Positions 8,067 to 17,915 of a DNA stretch of 64,000 nucleotides are shown piece after piece. The stretch is from positions 301,908-365,907 of the forward strand of contig NZ_AP018292.1 in assembly GCF_002368415.1 (NCBI RefSeq), in the 5' to 3' direction. The position numbers and the translations under genes were made by a program. Origin of the DNA: Calothrix sp. NIES-4105. GTDB taxonomy: Bacteria; Cyanobacteriota; Cyanobacteriia; Cyanobacteriales; Nostocaceae. The notes under the pieces are model-generated. The model worked only from the letters and a program-made list of their open reading frames with translations, was not told the DNA's origin and ran no database searches. Every line of letters begins with the position of its first letter. Position 1 is the stretch's first letter.

Positions 8067-8609
8067 TATAATCCCTTCAATCTCTCGTATCTTTTTAGCA
8101 TCAACTAGAAATGGGTGTCCTTAATTGGGCGCCTTTTTAATTGGCGCCTATGTTTCGTTTTATTACACGGGCTGTTTGAGGCACCAGTGCTTTATGACTT
8201 TAAAAGTGTTTTTATATCTGGATTGTTGAGGAATGTAAAACAGGCACCGAGCATAGTCAATACACGCTTACTACTGGTCAGCATAACGATGGTACATACC
8301 AACAACTGCGGTGGTATCCATCTGTTGTTGACTTGTTAGTGTAAGTTTCTGGGCGCCGTTGTATATTGAGCGGCGCCAAACTATAGGTATTTGGATATTC
8401 AAATATTTGAGTATTTAAATATTTATTTGGGCTGATTGGCGCCGTTTAGTACATAAATGAAGACTGTATGAGTACTTAAATATTTGAGTATCTTTATATT
8501 GAATTAAGCTTGCAGGCGGGCAATTGCTTCTGTGGTTGTTTTGACATTGAGAAAAATAATACGTGCTACGTTCAAACATTGCTGGTGTAATCTTACAGGC
8601 ATCTTGGTT
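8067..8609. other. Intergenic region rich in GGCGCC and octamer repeats
   Basis: No gene is supported here. It holds the tail of the duplicated segment, six GGCGCC palindromes, an octamer array at about 8382-8425 and another at 8468-8502. The last part (about 8515-8570) resembles the repeats at 16485 and 17850 upstream of the CHAT-related genes. Confidence 0.6.
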
Positions 8610-9668
8610 TTATAAAGAATTCTGTTCCTCTTTTTCCTTTTTATTGGATTCATCAACTAAATCTTGGACTATAACAAAACAAGTTTTATATTCACCACCT
8701 TGCTCTAAAGACCATGTAGCAGTCCAAGGGTAAGCAAGATTTCCACTACGTGTTGTAAACTTCACTGCAATGTCATATTTACCAGGTTCAAGTGTATATC
8801 GTTCTATCGGTCCTTTGCCAGGACAAATTTCTGGACCCTTGCTGATATACTCTATGCAATCAGTACAGATTTCTATCTCCCCAAATTTAGGAGTTGTTCC
8901 ACTAAATGTAATTTCCATTTTAGCTGGAGATGTATTTTGAATATCAACAACGGTAGAACCATCTACCGTAGTGCCAGTTCGTAGTAGTGGCTTGGTTTTA
9001 CGGGCGCCTCTACCTTTAATATCGGCAACAGTTGTCCGTGCTAAAGAGCGCTGTATATCCAATTTTAAGGGGTGGTCTGGAAATGAATGAAGAAATTGAT
9101 TATAAATCGATATTGCTTGCTCATACCTTTTATTTGCTTCATATATCTTTCCACATGTTGGATATAACAATGGCAAATTGCTGTTTTGCTTGGGAAGTAG
9201 ATTACTGGAGTTTAAAATTCCTATCCGATTACAAACATTCTCCGTGGCAAGAGACTCGACTTTTGCCTTTTGAAACAATTCACTTAATTTTTCTCGTGTC
9301 GGTGCCAATAAAGCACTATCATTATAAACTGCGACTTTGGAATAGCTTAGTAATGCTGACTCATACTTTCCTTCTTTCTGCAATTTAACTCCATCCTCAA
9401 AAAACCTACATTCGGCTTTTTTCTCTTCTGCTCGTGAAGCATAATTACCACTATCAGTTAACCGGAAAGCACTGATAATCTGATTAAACTGCTCAACGGC
9501 AGCATTGCAGTTAGCCATTTTGTAAGATTCTATACCACTTTCATATAAATGCTTATCTAAAGAATGTCTAACTATGCTGGGAATCACCGTTACAGCCAAA
9601 GCTATAATTATACCAATCAGTAAATCAGATGGAATCTTTGGCTGAGGATTTCTACGAGCGCTAGTCAT
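8610..9668 (-). CDS. Membrane-anchored TPR-like protein
   Basis: The ATG at 9668 is preferred over the upstream TTG because GGGGTGG lies just before it. The 352-residue product has one membrane helix near residues 20-36, then a TPR-like alpha-helical region: FEDGVKLQKEGKYESALLSY and YEANKRYEQAISIYNQFL. A beta-rich C-terminal domain follows with cysteine pairs (CTDC, EICPGKGP). Cyanobacteria have many such TPR-plus-beta-domain proteins of unknown role. No partner gene is adjacent. Probably envelope-located with the bulk outside the cytoplasm. Confidence 0.65.
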   Translation of the reverse strand: MTSARRNPQPKIPSDLLIGIIIALAVTVIPSIVRHSLDKHLYESGIESYKMANCNAAVEQFNQIISAFRLTDSGNYASRAEEKKAECRFFEDGVKLQKEGKYESALLSYSKVAVYNDSALLAPTREKLSELFQKAKVESLATENVCNRIGILNSSNLLPKQNSNLPLLYPTCGKIYEANKRYEQAISIYNQFLHSFPDHPLKLDIQRSLARTTVADIKGRGARKTKPLLRTGTTVDGSTVVDIQNTSPAKMEITFSGTTPKFGEIEICTDCIEYISKGPEICPGKGPIERYTLEPGKYDIAVKFTTRSGNLAYPWTATWSLEQGGEYKTCFVIVQDLVDESNKKEKEEQNSL

Positions 9669-9879
9669 AATGAACCACCCCAATTAACAACATCTTCAAT
9701 TCACAGTTCTTATATTTCGGCGCCCAAAGTACTTATGCAAATTTCATACAGAAAATACTTTTCATCTATCAAATGGAAGATTAGCAGCGATGTTATAAAA
9801 AATTATTTAGCATTTTTACACTCAGTAATTATTGAGTATTAAAAGATTCAACTATTTTTAGATTTCCCGCACGAAGAGG

Positions 9880-10039
9880 GCGCCGCTTCATAAAAAAGAT
9901 TTTCCTACAAGCTTTAATTGGAATGGTAATAATTATCAAGTATCTGGGGAGCGTAGTGGTTCATGTACCACCAAAATGCATTAGAGACAAAGGTACAGGA
10001 ACGTTTAGAACTGTTGTCCCGCCTAGCTTTAATCCGTAA
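9880..10039 (+). pseudogene. Decayed C-terminal fragment of family S secreted gene
   Basis: Sequence matching the FNRK-DFP-FEWNGNNYQVSG and CIRDKGTGTFRTVV end of family S is readable with small frame changes, ending at TAA 10037-10039. Octamer-like units and GTCAGGCGCC follow, as at the other fragment copies. Confidence 0.6.
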
Positions 10040-10407
10040 GTACGTAAATTACCAAGTATTTAGGTATCTTGATATCTGTTGTGTCAGGCGCCTTTTAATT
10101 GTTAGTCTCACAGATATTTAAGTGTCTGTAATTATGTTAGGCACCGCATCATACATAAAATAAGTTTCATCTATCCAATGGAAGATTAATAGCACTTTTC
10201 AAATAATTATTTCACATTTTTACACCAGGTATTTACTGAGTATTTAAATATCTAGTTATCTTTATATTTCCCCCGCGCTGGCTAGTGCCGAAATCTGCTA
10301 ATTTTGATATTGATAACAACTAATATTTAATACGGTTGCATAAGTCGATATACACCAGAAATAGACTGTGATAGCGGGTTTGATTAGCTGGCGCCAGGTA
10401 ACGAATT
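10040..10407. promoter_or_regulatory. Upstream region of TPR-CHAT gene, shared with the gene at 16618
   Basis: No gene. It contains octamer repeats (10042-10075, 10240-10262) and, from about 10315, a segment related to 16500-16617: AATATTTAATA, TTGCATAAGTC, and TAGCTGGCGCC a few bases before the start. The similarity continues into the signal-peptide codons of both genes, so promoter and export signal were duplicated as one module. Confidence 0.55.
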
Positions 10408-13400
10408 ATGAGTAGATTAGTTAAAAAACGACATAAACTCAAAGTTTTTACGTGTCTTACTATATGCGTGTTCGTTTGTGTGGTTAAGATTACTCAAGTC
10501 TCAACAGTGCGCGCTGAGGATAATTCTGTGATAGCACAGCAGGGGGAAAGATCGGATGGTGGCGCGCGCGCGGAGGCGGAACGATTATTGAATGAGGGAG
10601 TGAAACTGTATCAACAAAGGACAGCAGAATCCTTACAACAGGCAATTAGGAAATTGGAAGAAGCGTTGAAACTGTACCGACAAATAGATGATAAAGGTGA
10701 GCAAGCTCATGCACTACTTGGTATTGGGCGAGTTTACGATAATTTAGGAGAAAAGCAGAAAGCACTTGAATATTACAACCAAGCATTACCTTTGCTTCGT
10801 GCAGTGGGAAACAGGGGTGGGGAAGCTGCTACTCTTAATAATATCGGGCTAGTTTACTCCGCCACCGGAGAAAATCAGAAAGCACTCGAATATCTCAACC
10901 AAGCATTATTTTTGTCTCGTGCAGTGTCAGACAGAGGTGGGGAAGCTGCTACTCTTAATAATATTGGGGATGTTTACTCCGCTTTAGGAGAAAAACAAAA
11001 AGCACTCGAATATTTCAACCAAGCATTACCTTTGGTTCGTGCAGTGTCAGACAGAGGTGGGGAAGCTACTACTCTTAATGGTATCGGGCTAGTTTACTCT
11101 AATTTAGGAGAAAAGCAATTAAGCCTCAAATATTACAACCAAGCATTACCTTTGGTTCGTGCAGTGGGAGACAAGGGTGGGGAAGCTACTACTCTCAATA
11201 ATATCGGGGGTTTTTACTCCGATTTAGGAGAAAAGCAATTAAGCCTCGAATATTACAACCAAGCATTACCTTTGTATCGTGCAGTGGGAGACAAGGGTGG
11301 GGAAGCTACTGCTCTCAATAATATCGGAGCTGTTTACAATAATTTAGGAGAAAAGCAAAAAGCACTCGAATATTACAACCAAGCATTACCTTTACGTCGT
11401 GCAGTCGGAAACAGGGGTGGGGAAGCTAATACTCTCAATAATATCGGGCGTGTTTACTTTGATTTAGGAGAAAAACAGAAAGCACTCGAATATTACAACC
11501 AAGCATTACCTTTGGTTCGTGCAGTGTCAGACAGGGGTAGGGAAGCTGGTATTCTCAATAATATCGGGTATGTTTACTTCGATTTAGGAGAAAAGCAGAA
11601 GGCACTCGAAAATTATAACCAAGCATTACCTTTGTCTCGTGCAGTGTCAGACAGGGGTGGGGAAGCTGGTATTCTCAATAATATCGGGCTAGTTTACTCT
11701 GCTTTAGTAGAAAAGCAGAAAGCACTTGAATATTACAACCAAGCATTACCTTTGTCTCGTGCAGTGTCAGACAGAGGTGGGGAAGCTGGTATTCTTAATA
11801 ATGTCGGGTCAGTTTACGACGGTTTAGGAGAAAAACAGAAAGCACTCGAATATTACAACCAAGCATTACCTTTGCTTCGTGCAGTGGGAAACAGGAGTGG
11901 GGAAGCTGGTATTCTCAATAATATCGGGTCAGTTTACGACGATTTAGGAGAAAAACAGAAAGCACTCGAATATTACAACCAAGCATTACCTTTACGTCGT
12001 GCAGTGGCAGACAAGAGTGGGGAAGCTACTACTCTTAATGGTATCGGGCTAGTTTACTCCGTTTTAGGAGAAAAGCAGAAGGCACTCGAATATTACAATC
12101 AAGCATTACCTTTGCTTCGTGCCGTGGAAAACAGGGGTGGGGAAGCTACTACTCTCAGTAATATCGGGCAAGTTTACGACGCTTTAGGAGAAAAGCAGAA
12201 AGCACTTGAATATTACAACCAAGCATTACCTTTACGTCGTGCAGTGGCAGACAGGGGTGGGGAAGCAGCTACTCTCAATAATATCGGGACTGTTTACTCC
12301 GATTTAGGAGAAAATCAGAAAGCACTCGAATATCTCAGCCAAGCATTACCTTTACATCGTGCAGTAGGAAACAGGGGTGGGGAAGGTACTACTCTCAATA
12401 ATATGGGCAATGTTTACTCCGATTTAAGAGAAAAGCAGAAGGCACTTGAATATTACAACCAAGCATTACTTTTGTCACGTGCTGTGGCAGACAGGGGTGG
12501 GGAAGCTAATACCCTGCTAAATCTTGCTTACACCGAAGGTGACAAAAGCAACTTGCAAGAATCCCTTAAACAAATTCAAAGTGCCATCCAAATCATTGAA
12601 GATTTACGCAAAACATATACAAACAAAGACCTGCAAAGCACTTATTTTGCTACAGTACAATTTTATTACCAGTTCTACATCGATTTATTAATGCAACTGG
12701 ACAAAAAATACCCCAATAAAGGATATGATGCGTTAGCCTTTAATATTAGCGAACGTGCGCGCGCACGCTCCCTCGTCGAACTACTAACAGAAGCTAACGC
12801 TAATATTCGTAAAGGTGTTGACCCTAAGTTACTATCATCTGAACAACTTATACTCGGTAAAATCGAAGCACTGCAAAAAGAAATGCAGGCGCCATCAACA
12901 TCTAACGATAAAGCAAGACTTGAAAAATTAAAGCAGGAAAACGATAATCTCCTTAACCAATACCACGAACTGATTGATAAAATTCGTACTAATAGCCCCC
13001 AATACGCTGCTATTCAATATCCACAACCCTTGGAATTAAAGCAAATTCAACAACAACTTGATAAAGATACCTTACTACTACAATATTCCTTGGGCAAAGA
13101 CCGCAGTTATCTTTGGGCAGTTACACCCGATTCTTTCCATACATACGAACTACCTAAGCTTCAACAAATTGAAGATGCTGCTAAAAAGTTTTCAGAAGTT
13201 TTAACATCCGGTGCCACTCCTTTCGGTAAAGCAAATCCTGATTCAATCAATAAAGCTGCTTACCAACTTAGTCAACAAATCTTGGCGCCCGTTGCAGATA
13301 AATTAGGCAAAAAGCGGTTAGCGATAGTAGCAGACGGCGCCTTACAAAGTATACCAATAGCAGCGCTAGCAGACCCAACCTCAAATACGACCTATCAACC

Positions 13401-14208
13401 ACTAATAGTCAACCATGAAATTGTTAATTTACCTTCTGTAACTGCCATAGCAACACAGCGACAACGACCAAATAATAAGACGGCGCCTAAAACTCTAGCA
13501 GTACTTGCCGACCCAGTATTTGAAGCTAATGACTCTCGACTTACGGGTAAAGAACCTTCCCTTGCTCCTGAATTAAATCTAGACCGTTCAAGTTTACAAC
13601 GAGCATTAAAAAACCTCAATCGTAATGGAATGCCACGTTTAAAAGGTACGCGAGCGGAAGCAGAACAAATTCTCAAACTTGTATCGACTCAAGAAACTAT
13701 ATACGCTTATGATTTTGATGCAAATTACAGTTTCGTAACCAACCCAGAACTTAAAAAATATCGCTTCCTATTGTTTGCTACTCATGGAATTGTTGATACT
13801 ACAAACCCGGAATTATCAGGTATAGTCCTCTCACAAATAGATAAACAGGGTAAACCTGTTGAGAAAGGTTATTTACGTTTAGGTGATATTTTTAACTTAG
13901 ATTTAGGCGCCGAACTTGTTGTATTAAGTGCCTGTGATACTGGTTTAGGTAAAGATGTTAAGGGTGAGGGGTTGGTGGGATTAACACGAGGATTAATGTA
14001 TGCAGGTACAAAGCGCGCGGTTGTTTCCTTATGGCAAGTTAGTGATGAAGGTACATCAAAATTAATGCCTGTATTCTATAAAGCAGTTCTACAAGGAAAG
14101 GCGCCGACAGTAGCTTTACGAGAAGCACAATTACAGTTATGGCAGAGTAAGGAATGGCAAAGTCCTTATTATTGGGCACCGTTTACTCTACAAGGTGATT
14201 GGAAATAA
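10408..14208 (+). CDS. Exported TPR-repeat CHAT-domain protease-like protein
   Basis: The 1266-residue protein has an N-terminal signal or anchor (residues about 15-35), then 15 nearly identical 40-residue TPR units (consensus LGEKQKALEYYNQALPL, about residues 111-710), a helical linker, and a C-terminal CHAT domain (from about residue 960). The caspase/separase-like dyad is present: His in LFATHG near residue 1126 and Cys in LSACDTG near 1176. CHAT proteases cut protein substrates chosen by their partner domains; the TPR array would recognise a partner. Near-identity of the 120-base units points to recent expansion. It is followed at 19 bases by a second CHAT gene. Confidence 0.9.
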   Translation: MSRLVKKRHKLKVFTCLTICVFVCVVKITQVSTVRAEDNSVIAQQGERSDGGARAEAERLLNEGVKLYQQRTAESLQQAIRKLEEALKLYRQIDDKGEQAHALLGIGRVYDNLGEKQKALEYYNQALPLLRAVGNRGGEAATLNNIGLVYSATGENQKALEYLNQALFLSRAVSDRGGEAATLNNIGDVYSALGEKQKALEYFNQALPLVRAVSDRGGEATTLNGIGLVYSNLGEKQLSLKYYNQALPLVRAVGDKGGEATTLNNIGGFYSDLGEKQLSLEYYNQALPLYRAVGDKGGEATALNNIGAVYNNLGEKQKALEYYNQALPLRRAVGNRGGEANTLNNIGRVYFDLGEKQKALEYYNQALPLVRAVSDRGREAGILNNIGYVYFDLGEKQKALENYNQALPLSRAVSDRGGEAGILNNIGLVYSALVEKQKALEYYNQALPLSRAVSDRGGEAGILNNVGSVYDGLGEKQKALEYYNQALPLLRAVGNRSGEAGILNNIGSVYDDLGEKQKALEYYNQALPLRRAVADKSGEATTLNGIGLVYSVLGEKQKALEYYNQALPLLRAVENRGGEATTLSNIGQVYDALGEKQKALEYYNQALPLRRAVADRGGEAATLNNIGTVYSDLGENQKALEYLSQALPLHRAVGNRGGEGTTLNNMGNVYSDLREKQKALEYYNQALLLSRAVADRGGEANTLLNLAYTEGDKSNLQESLKQIQSAIQIIEDLRKTYTNKDLQSTYFATVQFYYQFYIDLLMQLDKKYPNKGYDALAFNISERARARSLVELLTEANANIRKGVDPKLLSSEQLILGKIEALQKEMQAPSTSNDKARLEKLKQENDNLLNQYHELIDKIRTNSPQYAAIQYPQPLELKQIQQQLDKDTLLLQYSLGKDRSYLWAVTPDSFHTYELPKLQQIEDAAKKFSEVLTSGATPFGKANPDSINKAAYQLSQQILAPVADKLGKKRLAIVADGALQSIPIAALADPTSNTTYQPLIVNHEIVNLPSVTAIATQRQRPNNKTAPKTLAVLADPVFEANDSRLTGKEPSLAPELNLDRSSLQRALKNLNRNGMPRLKGTRAEAEQILKLVSTQETIYAYDFDANYSFVTNPELKKYRFLLFATHGIVDTTNPELSGIVLSQIDKQGKPVEKGYLRLGDIFNLDLGAELVVLSACDTGLGKDVKGEGLVGLTRGLMYAGTKRAVVSLWQVSDEGTSKLMPVFYKAVLQGKAPTVALREAQLQLWQSKEWQSPYYWAPFTLQGDWK
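10741..12530 (+). repeat. Fifteen tandem 120-base TPR-coding units
   Basis: The units keep a strict 120-base period and differ mostly at the codon before RAV and at the GN/SD/AD position. Such high identity makes unit gain and loss by recombination likely and is a risk for short-read assembly collapse. Confidence 0.9.
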
Positions 14209-14227
14209 GAGGAAGGGGGAAATAATT

Positions 14228-15772
14228 ATGGCGCCTAGTTACTTATTTAATCTTAAAGTTCAGAAAGTTGAGCAAATTTGTTTGTTTGAGTTGTCTTGGG
14301 GACAAGGGCAAAGGTTGACAACACAAGTTGAATACCCTGTTGCTTTAACTCAGTTATATCAAGACTGGCGCCGTGCTTATATGAATTTTTATCAGTCTCA
14401 ACCTTTATCACAACCTTTGCGGGGGCGTTGTATTGATGGTGGAGTAGCGATAGCTCCAAATAACTGGCAAGCGCTACTTTTTAAAGCTGAAGCCAATTTA
14501 ATGTATGAGTTTAATCACTGGTTGCAGAGTGCTGAGTTATATAAAATTCGCTCAACTATTGCTGCTGCAAAGGTATCAGATAAGATTGAGACAGTGAAAA
14601 TATCATTAATACAAATATTCTTGACTTGTGCGCCAATTGAGTTAGACCGCTTTCCGTGGGAAGCTTGGGAACTTGGGGCTGAGTTTGGTGCCCAAGAAAT
14701 TCAAATTATACGCGCCCCTCTTAATGTTGGCACTCCTCAAACACTTCAAAAACAAGTTAATTGGCGCCCTCGTATTTTGGCAGTACTGGGTGATGATAGT
14801 GGGTTAAATTTCCAAGGCGAACGTAATGCTCTAAAATCTTTGTTTCGAGTTGCGGATGTGCAATTTGTTAGTTGGCAACCTCAACAAACTTCATTACAGG
14901 TGGTTGAACAAATTACTAATGCTATTGCTGATAGTAGTTGGGATATATTGTTTTTTGCTGGACATAGTGATGAAAGTGAGATTACAGGAGGTGAGATAAG
15001 TGTTGCCCCTGGAGTCTCAGTAGCGATTAGTCAAATTGCACAAAAGTTGAGTGCTGCAATAGAACGTGGACTCTCTGTGGCTATTTTCAACTCTTGCAGT
15101 GGTTTAAATATAGCTAATACATTGATAGATTTAGGATTGAGTCAAGTTATAATCATGCGTGAACCAATCCATAACAGCGTTGCTATTGAGTATATGGTCA
15201 AATTTTTGCAAGGACTAGCAAAGCATTTAGATATATACGAGTCGATGTTAGAAGCACGCCGTTATTTACATACTGAAAAAAACTTTGCTTATCCATCGTC
15301 TTATTTAGTACCTTCGCTATTTTGTCACCCTGGCGCCACATTATTCCGTATACCACCAAGTAAATCTTGGCAGCAGCGTTTGCGCTACTATTTACCGAGT
15401 CCAGTCGAAGCAATCGTTATTGTATCAACACTGACTCTTAGTATACTTACTCCAGTTCAAGAATTACTGCTTGATGGGCGCCTATATGTTCAAGCAGCTT
15501 ATCGTAATGTAACAAAACAAATTCCTACTCAAACGGCGCCAGTAGCATTAGTACAAATCGATACTGAATCAATTACTAAAGGTAAGCTTTCTGACTCTGA
15601 ACTTTTGCCAATGAACCGTAAGTATATAGCTTCGTTAATAGAACGCGCTCATAACTTAAATACAAATGTTATTGGTTTAGATTTTGTAATTGACACACCT
15701 CAAAAAAATATCCCTGAAGCTGACAAGAAATTGTCAATAACAGTCCAGCGCGCGGTTCACCAAAAAATTTGA
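14228..15772 (+). CDS. CHAT-CHASE2 protein, truncated in CHASE2
   Basis: The ATG at 14228 follows GGAAGGGGGA and is preferred to the upstream in-frame ATG inside the previous gene. Residues about 1-380 form a CHAT domain with His in FFAGHSD (about 245) and Cys in FNSCSG (about 289). A membrane helix at about 390-410 leads into a CHASE2 sensor domain (VALVQIDTESI, VIGLDFVID). CHASE2 is an extracytoplasmic sensor, and CHAT-CHASE2 fusions are common in cyanobacteria. The protein stops about 100 residues into CHASE2, short of usual length, and the next gene lacks its N-terminus, which suggests one deletion joined the two. Confidence 0.8.
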   Translation: MAPSYLFNLKVQKVEQICLFELSWGQGQRLTTQVEYPVALTQLYQDWRRAYMNFYQSQPLSQPLRGRCIDGGVAIAPNNWQALLFKAEANLMYEFNHWLQSAELYKIRSTIAAAKVSDKIETVKISLIQIFLTCAPIELDRFPWEAWELGAEFGAQEIQIIRAPLNVGTPQTLQKQVNWRPRILAVLGDDSGLNFQGERNALKSLFRVADVQFVSWQPQQTSLQVVEQITNAIADSSWDILFFAGHSDESEITGGEISVAPGVSVAISQIAQKLSAAIERGLSVAIFNSCSGLNIANTLIDLGLSQVIIMREPIHNSVAIEYMVKFLQGLAKHLDIYESMLEARRYLHTEKNFAYPSSYLVPSLFCHPGATLFRIPPSKSWQQRLRYYLPSPVEAIVIVSTLTLSILTPVQELLLDGRLYVQAAYRNVTKQIPTQTAPVALVQIDTESITKGKLSDSELLPMNRKYIASLIERAHNLNTNVIGLDFVIDTPQKNIPEADKKLSITVQRAVHQKI

Positions 15773-15807
15773 TATTTGCTTAAGCAAGAACATATAATCT
15801 ATTTTCT

Positions 15808-16365
15808 TTGTGCCCTCCTCGTCCAAAACGTAAGAAAGCATCGCGTGGCGATATCTGTTTAATAGCACCCGCAGCTTTGACTGAAACATATAAAGTTTGG
15901 CATGACCGTCCACTATTTTTGTGGAAATACTCAGGTGCAAATCAAGACGCTGATTTAATTGTAACTGAATATGATGATTCAAATAAAATAGTATGGAAAA
16001 AATCTGTGAATTTAATAGCACAAAAACTGTTATATGGTGCAGAAAAAACGCTTGAAGCAGATAAGCTGTATCAATGGCAACTAGTTAGTAACTCGAAACA
16101 GATTAGTTCATCAATAGCCTTTCAAATTATGTCTACTTCAGAACGTAATCAAATAGAAACTGACTTACTGGCGTTAGAAAGAAACCTTAAAGCATCTCAG
16201 GCACCATCAGAATAAATTGCGCTCAAAAAAGCTAATTATTTTGAAAAATATCAGATTAAGCATCAAGCAGATAGTCAAGCTTTTAGTGCTTGGTCAGATG
16301 TGTTACAGTCACTTTACGATATTAAAAATCCTTCTGAACAATATGTAAAGTTACGTAAAGAATAG
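15808..16365 (+). pseudogene. DUF928 gene lacking its N-terminus, with an internal stop
   Basis: The frame reads ASRGDICLIAPAAL, YKVWHDRPLFLW and LYQWQLV, characteristic of the cyanobacterial DUF928 family, which normally has a signal peptide and often follows CHAT-CHASE2 genes. Here the start and signal peptide are missing. An in-frame TAA at 16213-16215 interrupts it. The same frame continues IALKKANYFEKYQ to a second stop at 16363-16365. Both defects indicate a pseudogene. Confidence 0.75.
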
Positions 16366-16484
16366 ACTGACTACTTTTGCTAATAAATGTTTTGTCGATG
16401 GGTTGTTACAGGCGCCGCCTTCTCAGTACATGTGTATTGAAGTGTCTTTATATTTAATTAAGATGCTTGGCGCCACTGAGTGAT

Positions 16485-16617
16485 TAATTCTATGGTAATT
16501 TTGACAGTGATAAAAATAATATTTAATAGTTAGAAGTTAAACCCGTGCAATTGCATAAGTCATTAAGTGCGAGAAATACTATCTAGTAGTAGGTTAACTG
16601 GCGCCTGATAATGAATT
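16485..16617. repeat. Duplicated promoter-type segment (copy before the 310-residue gene)
   Basis: About 68 bases from 16485 (GGTAATTTTGACAGTGATAA to ACCCGTGCAATTG) recur almost unchanged at 17850-17917, and a diverged form occurs near 8520. Here it leads into the shared upstream and signal-peptide sequence of the gene at 16618. Confidence 0.75.
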
Positions 16618-17550
16618 ATGAGTAGAGTGAATAAAAAACAACATAAACTCAGAGTTTTTACGTATCTTGCTCTTAGTGTTTTTGTCTGCGTAATTATGCT
16701 TTCTCAAGTATCGACAGTACAAGCGTCGAATTATTCTTCGATACTAAAGCTGGATGAATCATTGTATGGCAACGCACGTGCGGTTGCACCACAGTCCCAA
16801 CGTTCGTCATCAAAGCCAGTAGCGAGTACGAAGATAGGGCTTGCGTCAAATGGAATAATAGGTAACTGGACAGCTGTGGTGAGATTTGAAAATGGTCAAA
16901 TATTCAGCTTAGAGCGCATCCAAATTATGAAAACTGACGGGGGGTTATTTGGATTTGTCTATAATGGCACCGAAGCCAATGCGCTTGTCAAAGGCACTTA
17001 TGGAGGTAATAACTTCTCGCTTCAAGTGGAATACTACTTTACAAATAGTCCAACTCGTATACCTCCACAACTGCAGTTTGATGGGCAAATCAACGGCAAT
17101 AGTGCTGCTGGCACCGTCCTTTACCGAGACTCGTATCAGAAAATCTTTAAAGGCACGTTTACTTTCGCACGCTATGGTTATAAAGTTACCTCTCCAATAC
17201 CTGATAATTTAGGCGGTTCTGGTGTCTCTGTCATTAACGGCGCATGGCAAGGTGAGTTCATCCCTTATAACAGCGTGATAGGTGGAAAGGGTGCAACGCT
17301 TACTCTAAATCTGAGACAAGAAGGGGCGAACATCGTTGGTACAGGAACACTAAACAACAACGTAATTCCGGGGGTTAGGGGAGTGGTTACTGGAAGCGCT
17401 TTTACACTCGTCCTAGGAGATTACTCTAACGGTCGCATAGAGATTAAAGGTCAGGTTAGCTCCGACGCAATAATTGGTGACGCAATTGTCTATGCTGGCG
17501 GACAGCAAGAAATTCATACATTTGGCAAAGTTAGATTCACTAAATTGTAA
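16618..17550 (+). CDS. Exported two-repeat beta-domain protein
   Basis: The 310-residue protein begins with the same signal-peptide type as the TPR-CHAT gene (MSRVNKKQHKLRVFTYL). The mature part has two similar beta-rich halves, one starting IGNWTAVVRFENGQ and one NGAWQGEFIPYN. Each continues with alternating hydrophobic strands, as in small lipocalin-like barrels. No cysteine or catalytic motif is evident. It sits between decayed CHAT-locus genes and may have been attached to that regulatory and export module by recombination. Function not recognised. Confidence 0.6.
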   Translation: MSRVNKKQHKLRVFTYLALSVFVCVIMLSQVSTVQASNYSSILKLDESLYGNARAVAPQSQRSSSKPVASTKIGLASNGIIGNWTAVVRFENGQIFSLERIQIMKTDGGLFGFVYNGTEANALVKGTYGGNNFSLQVEYYFTNSPTRIPPQLQFDGQINGNSAAGTVLYRDSYQKIFKGTFTFARYGYKVTSPIPDNLGGSGVSVINGAWQGEFIPYNSVIGGKGATLTLNLRQEGANIVGTGTLNNNVIPGVRGVVTGSAFTLVLGDYSNGRIEIKGQVSSDAIIGDAIVYAGGQQEIHTFGKVRFTKL

Positions 17551-17620
17551 TGTTTTTAAGTGAAATACAACCATAACTAGTTTAAAAGTAGCGCTCACTC
17601 AAAATTTGCGCCCCTAACCC

Positions 17621-17703
17621 AAATATTTACCAATAGCCACAGCAATATATGAGCGCCAACTTTATAGGAACAGCGTTACCTATAACTAGCTTGAATTAGT
17701 AAT
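17621..17703 (-). pseudogene. Short C-terminal remnant of the C5-methyltransferase gene
   Basis: This stretch (AGCCACAGCAATATATGAGC, then ATAGGAACAGCGTTACCTAT) matches the bases encoding the last 25 or so residues of the methyltransferase at 31628-32545. It is followed by an octamer array at 17704-17758. Confidence 0.55.
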
Positions 17704-17915
17704 TACTCAAATATTCAAATATTCAAGTATTTAAGTATCTAAACGTTTAAGTATCTGTAATTAAGTCAGTCGCCTCTTGAAATGGCGCCACTCTAAATGC
17801 GCGTACTACACGCCAATCAACATAAAGCACTGGTGCCGCTGCGTAATTGATTCTGTGGTAATTTTGACAGTGATAAAAATAATATTTAATAGTTAGAAGT
17901 TAAACCCGTGCAATT

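Larger units (their letters stand above)
7615..8160 (+). repeat. Duplicated segment carrying a bacteriocin-like precursor, copy 1
   Basis: About 500 bases are repeated at 28725-29260. Conservation covers an upstream non-coding part (CGGCGCCACAATATAGATAC and octamer-like sequence), the double-glycine leader, the downstream mature-like frame and a tail with GGCGCCTTTTTA. The shared upstream part probably holds the promoter. Confidence 0.8.

Noticed and set aside
10741..12530. Reading the 120-base repeats as a non-coding satellite
   Set aside because: Units are in frame, encode a standard TPR and connect to a CHAT domain.
13395..13676. Antisense frame inside the TPR-CHAT gene
   Set aside because: It is a shadow; the sense strand encodes a well-conserved CHAT domain.
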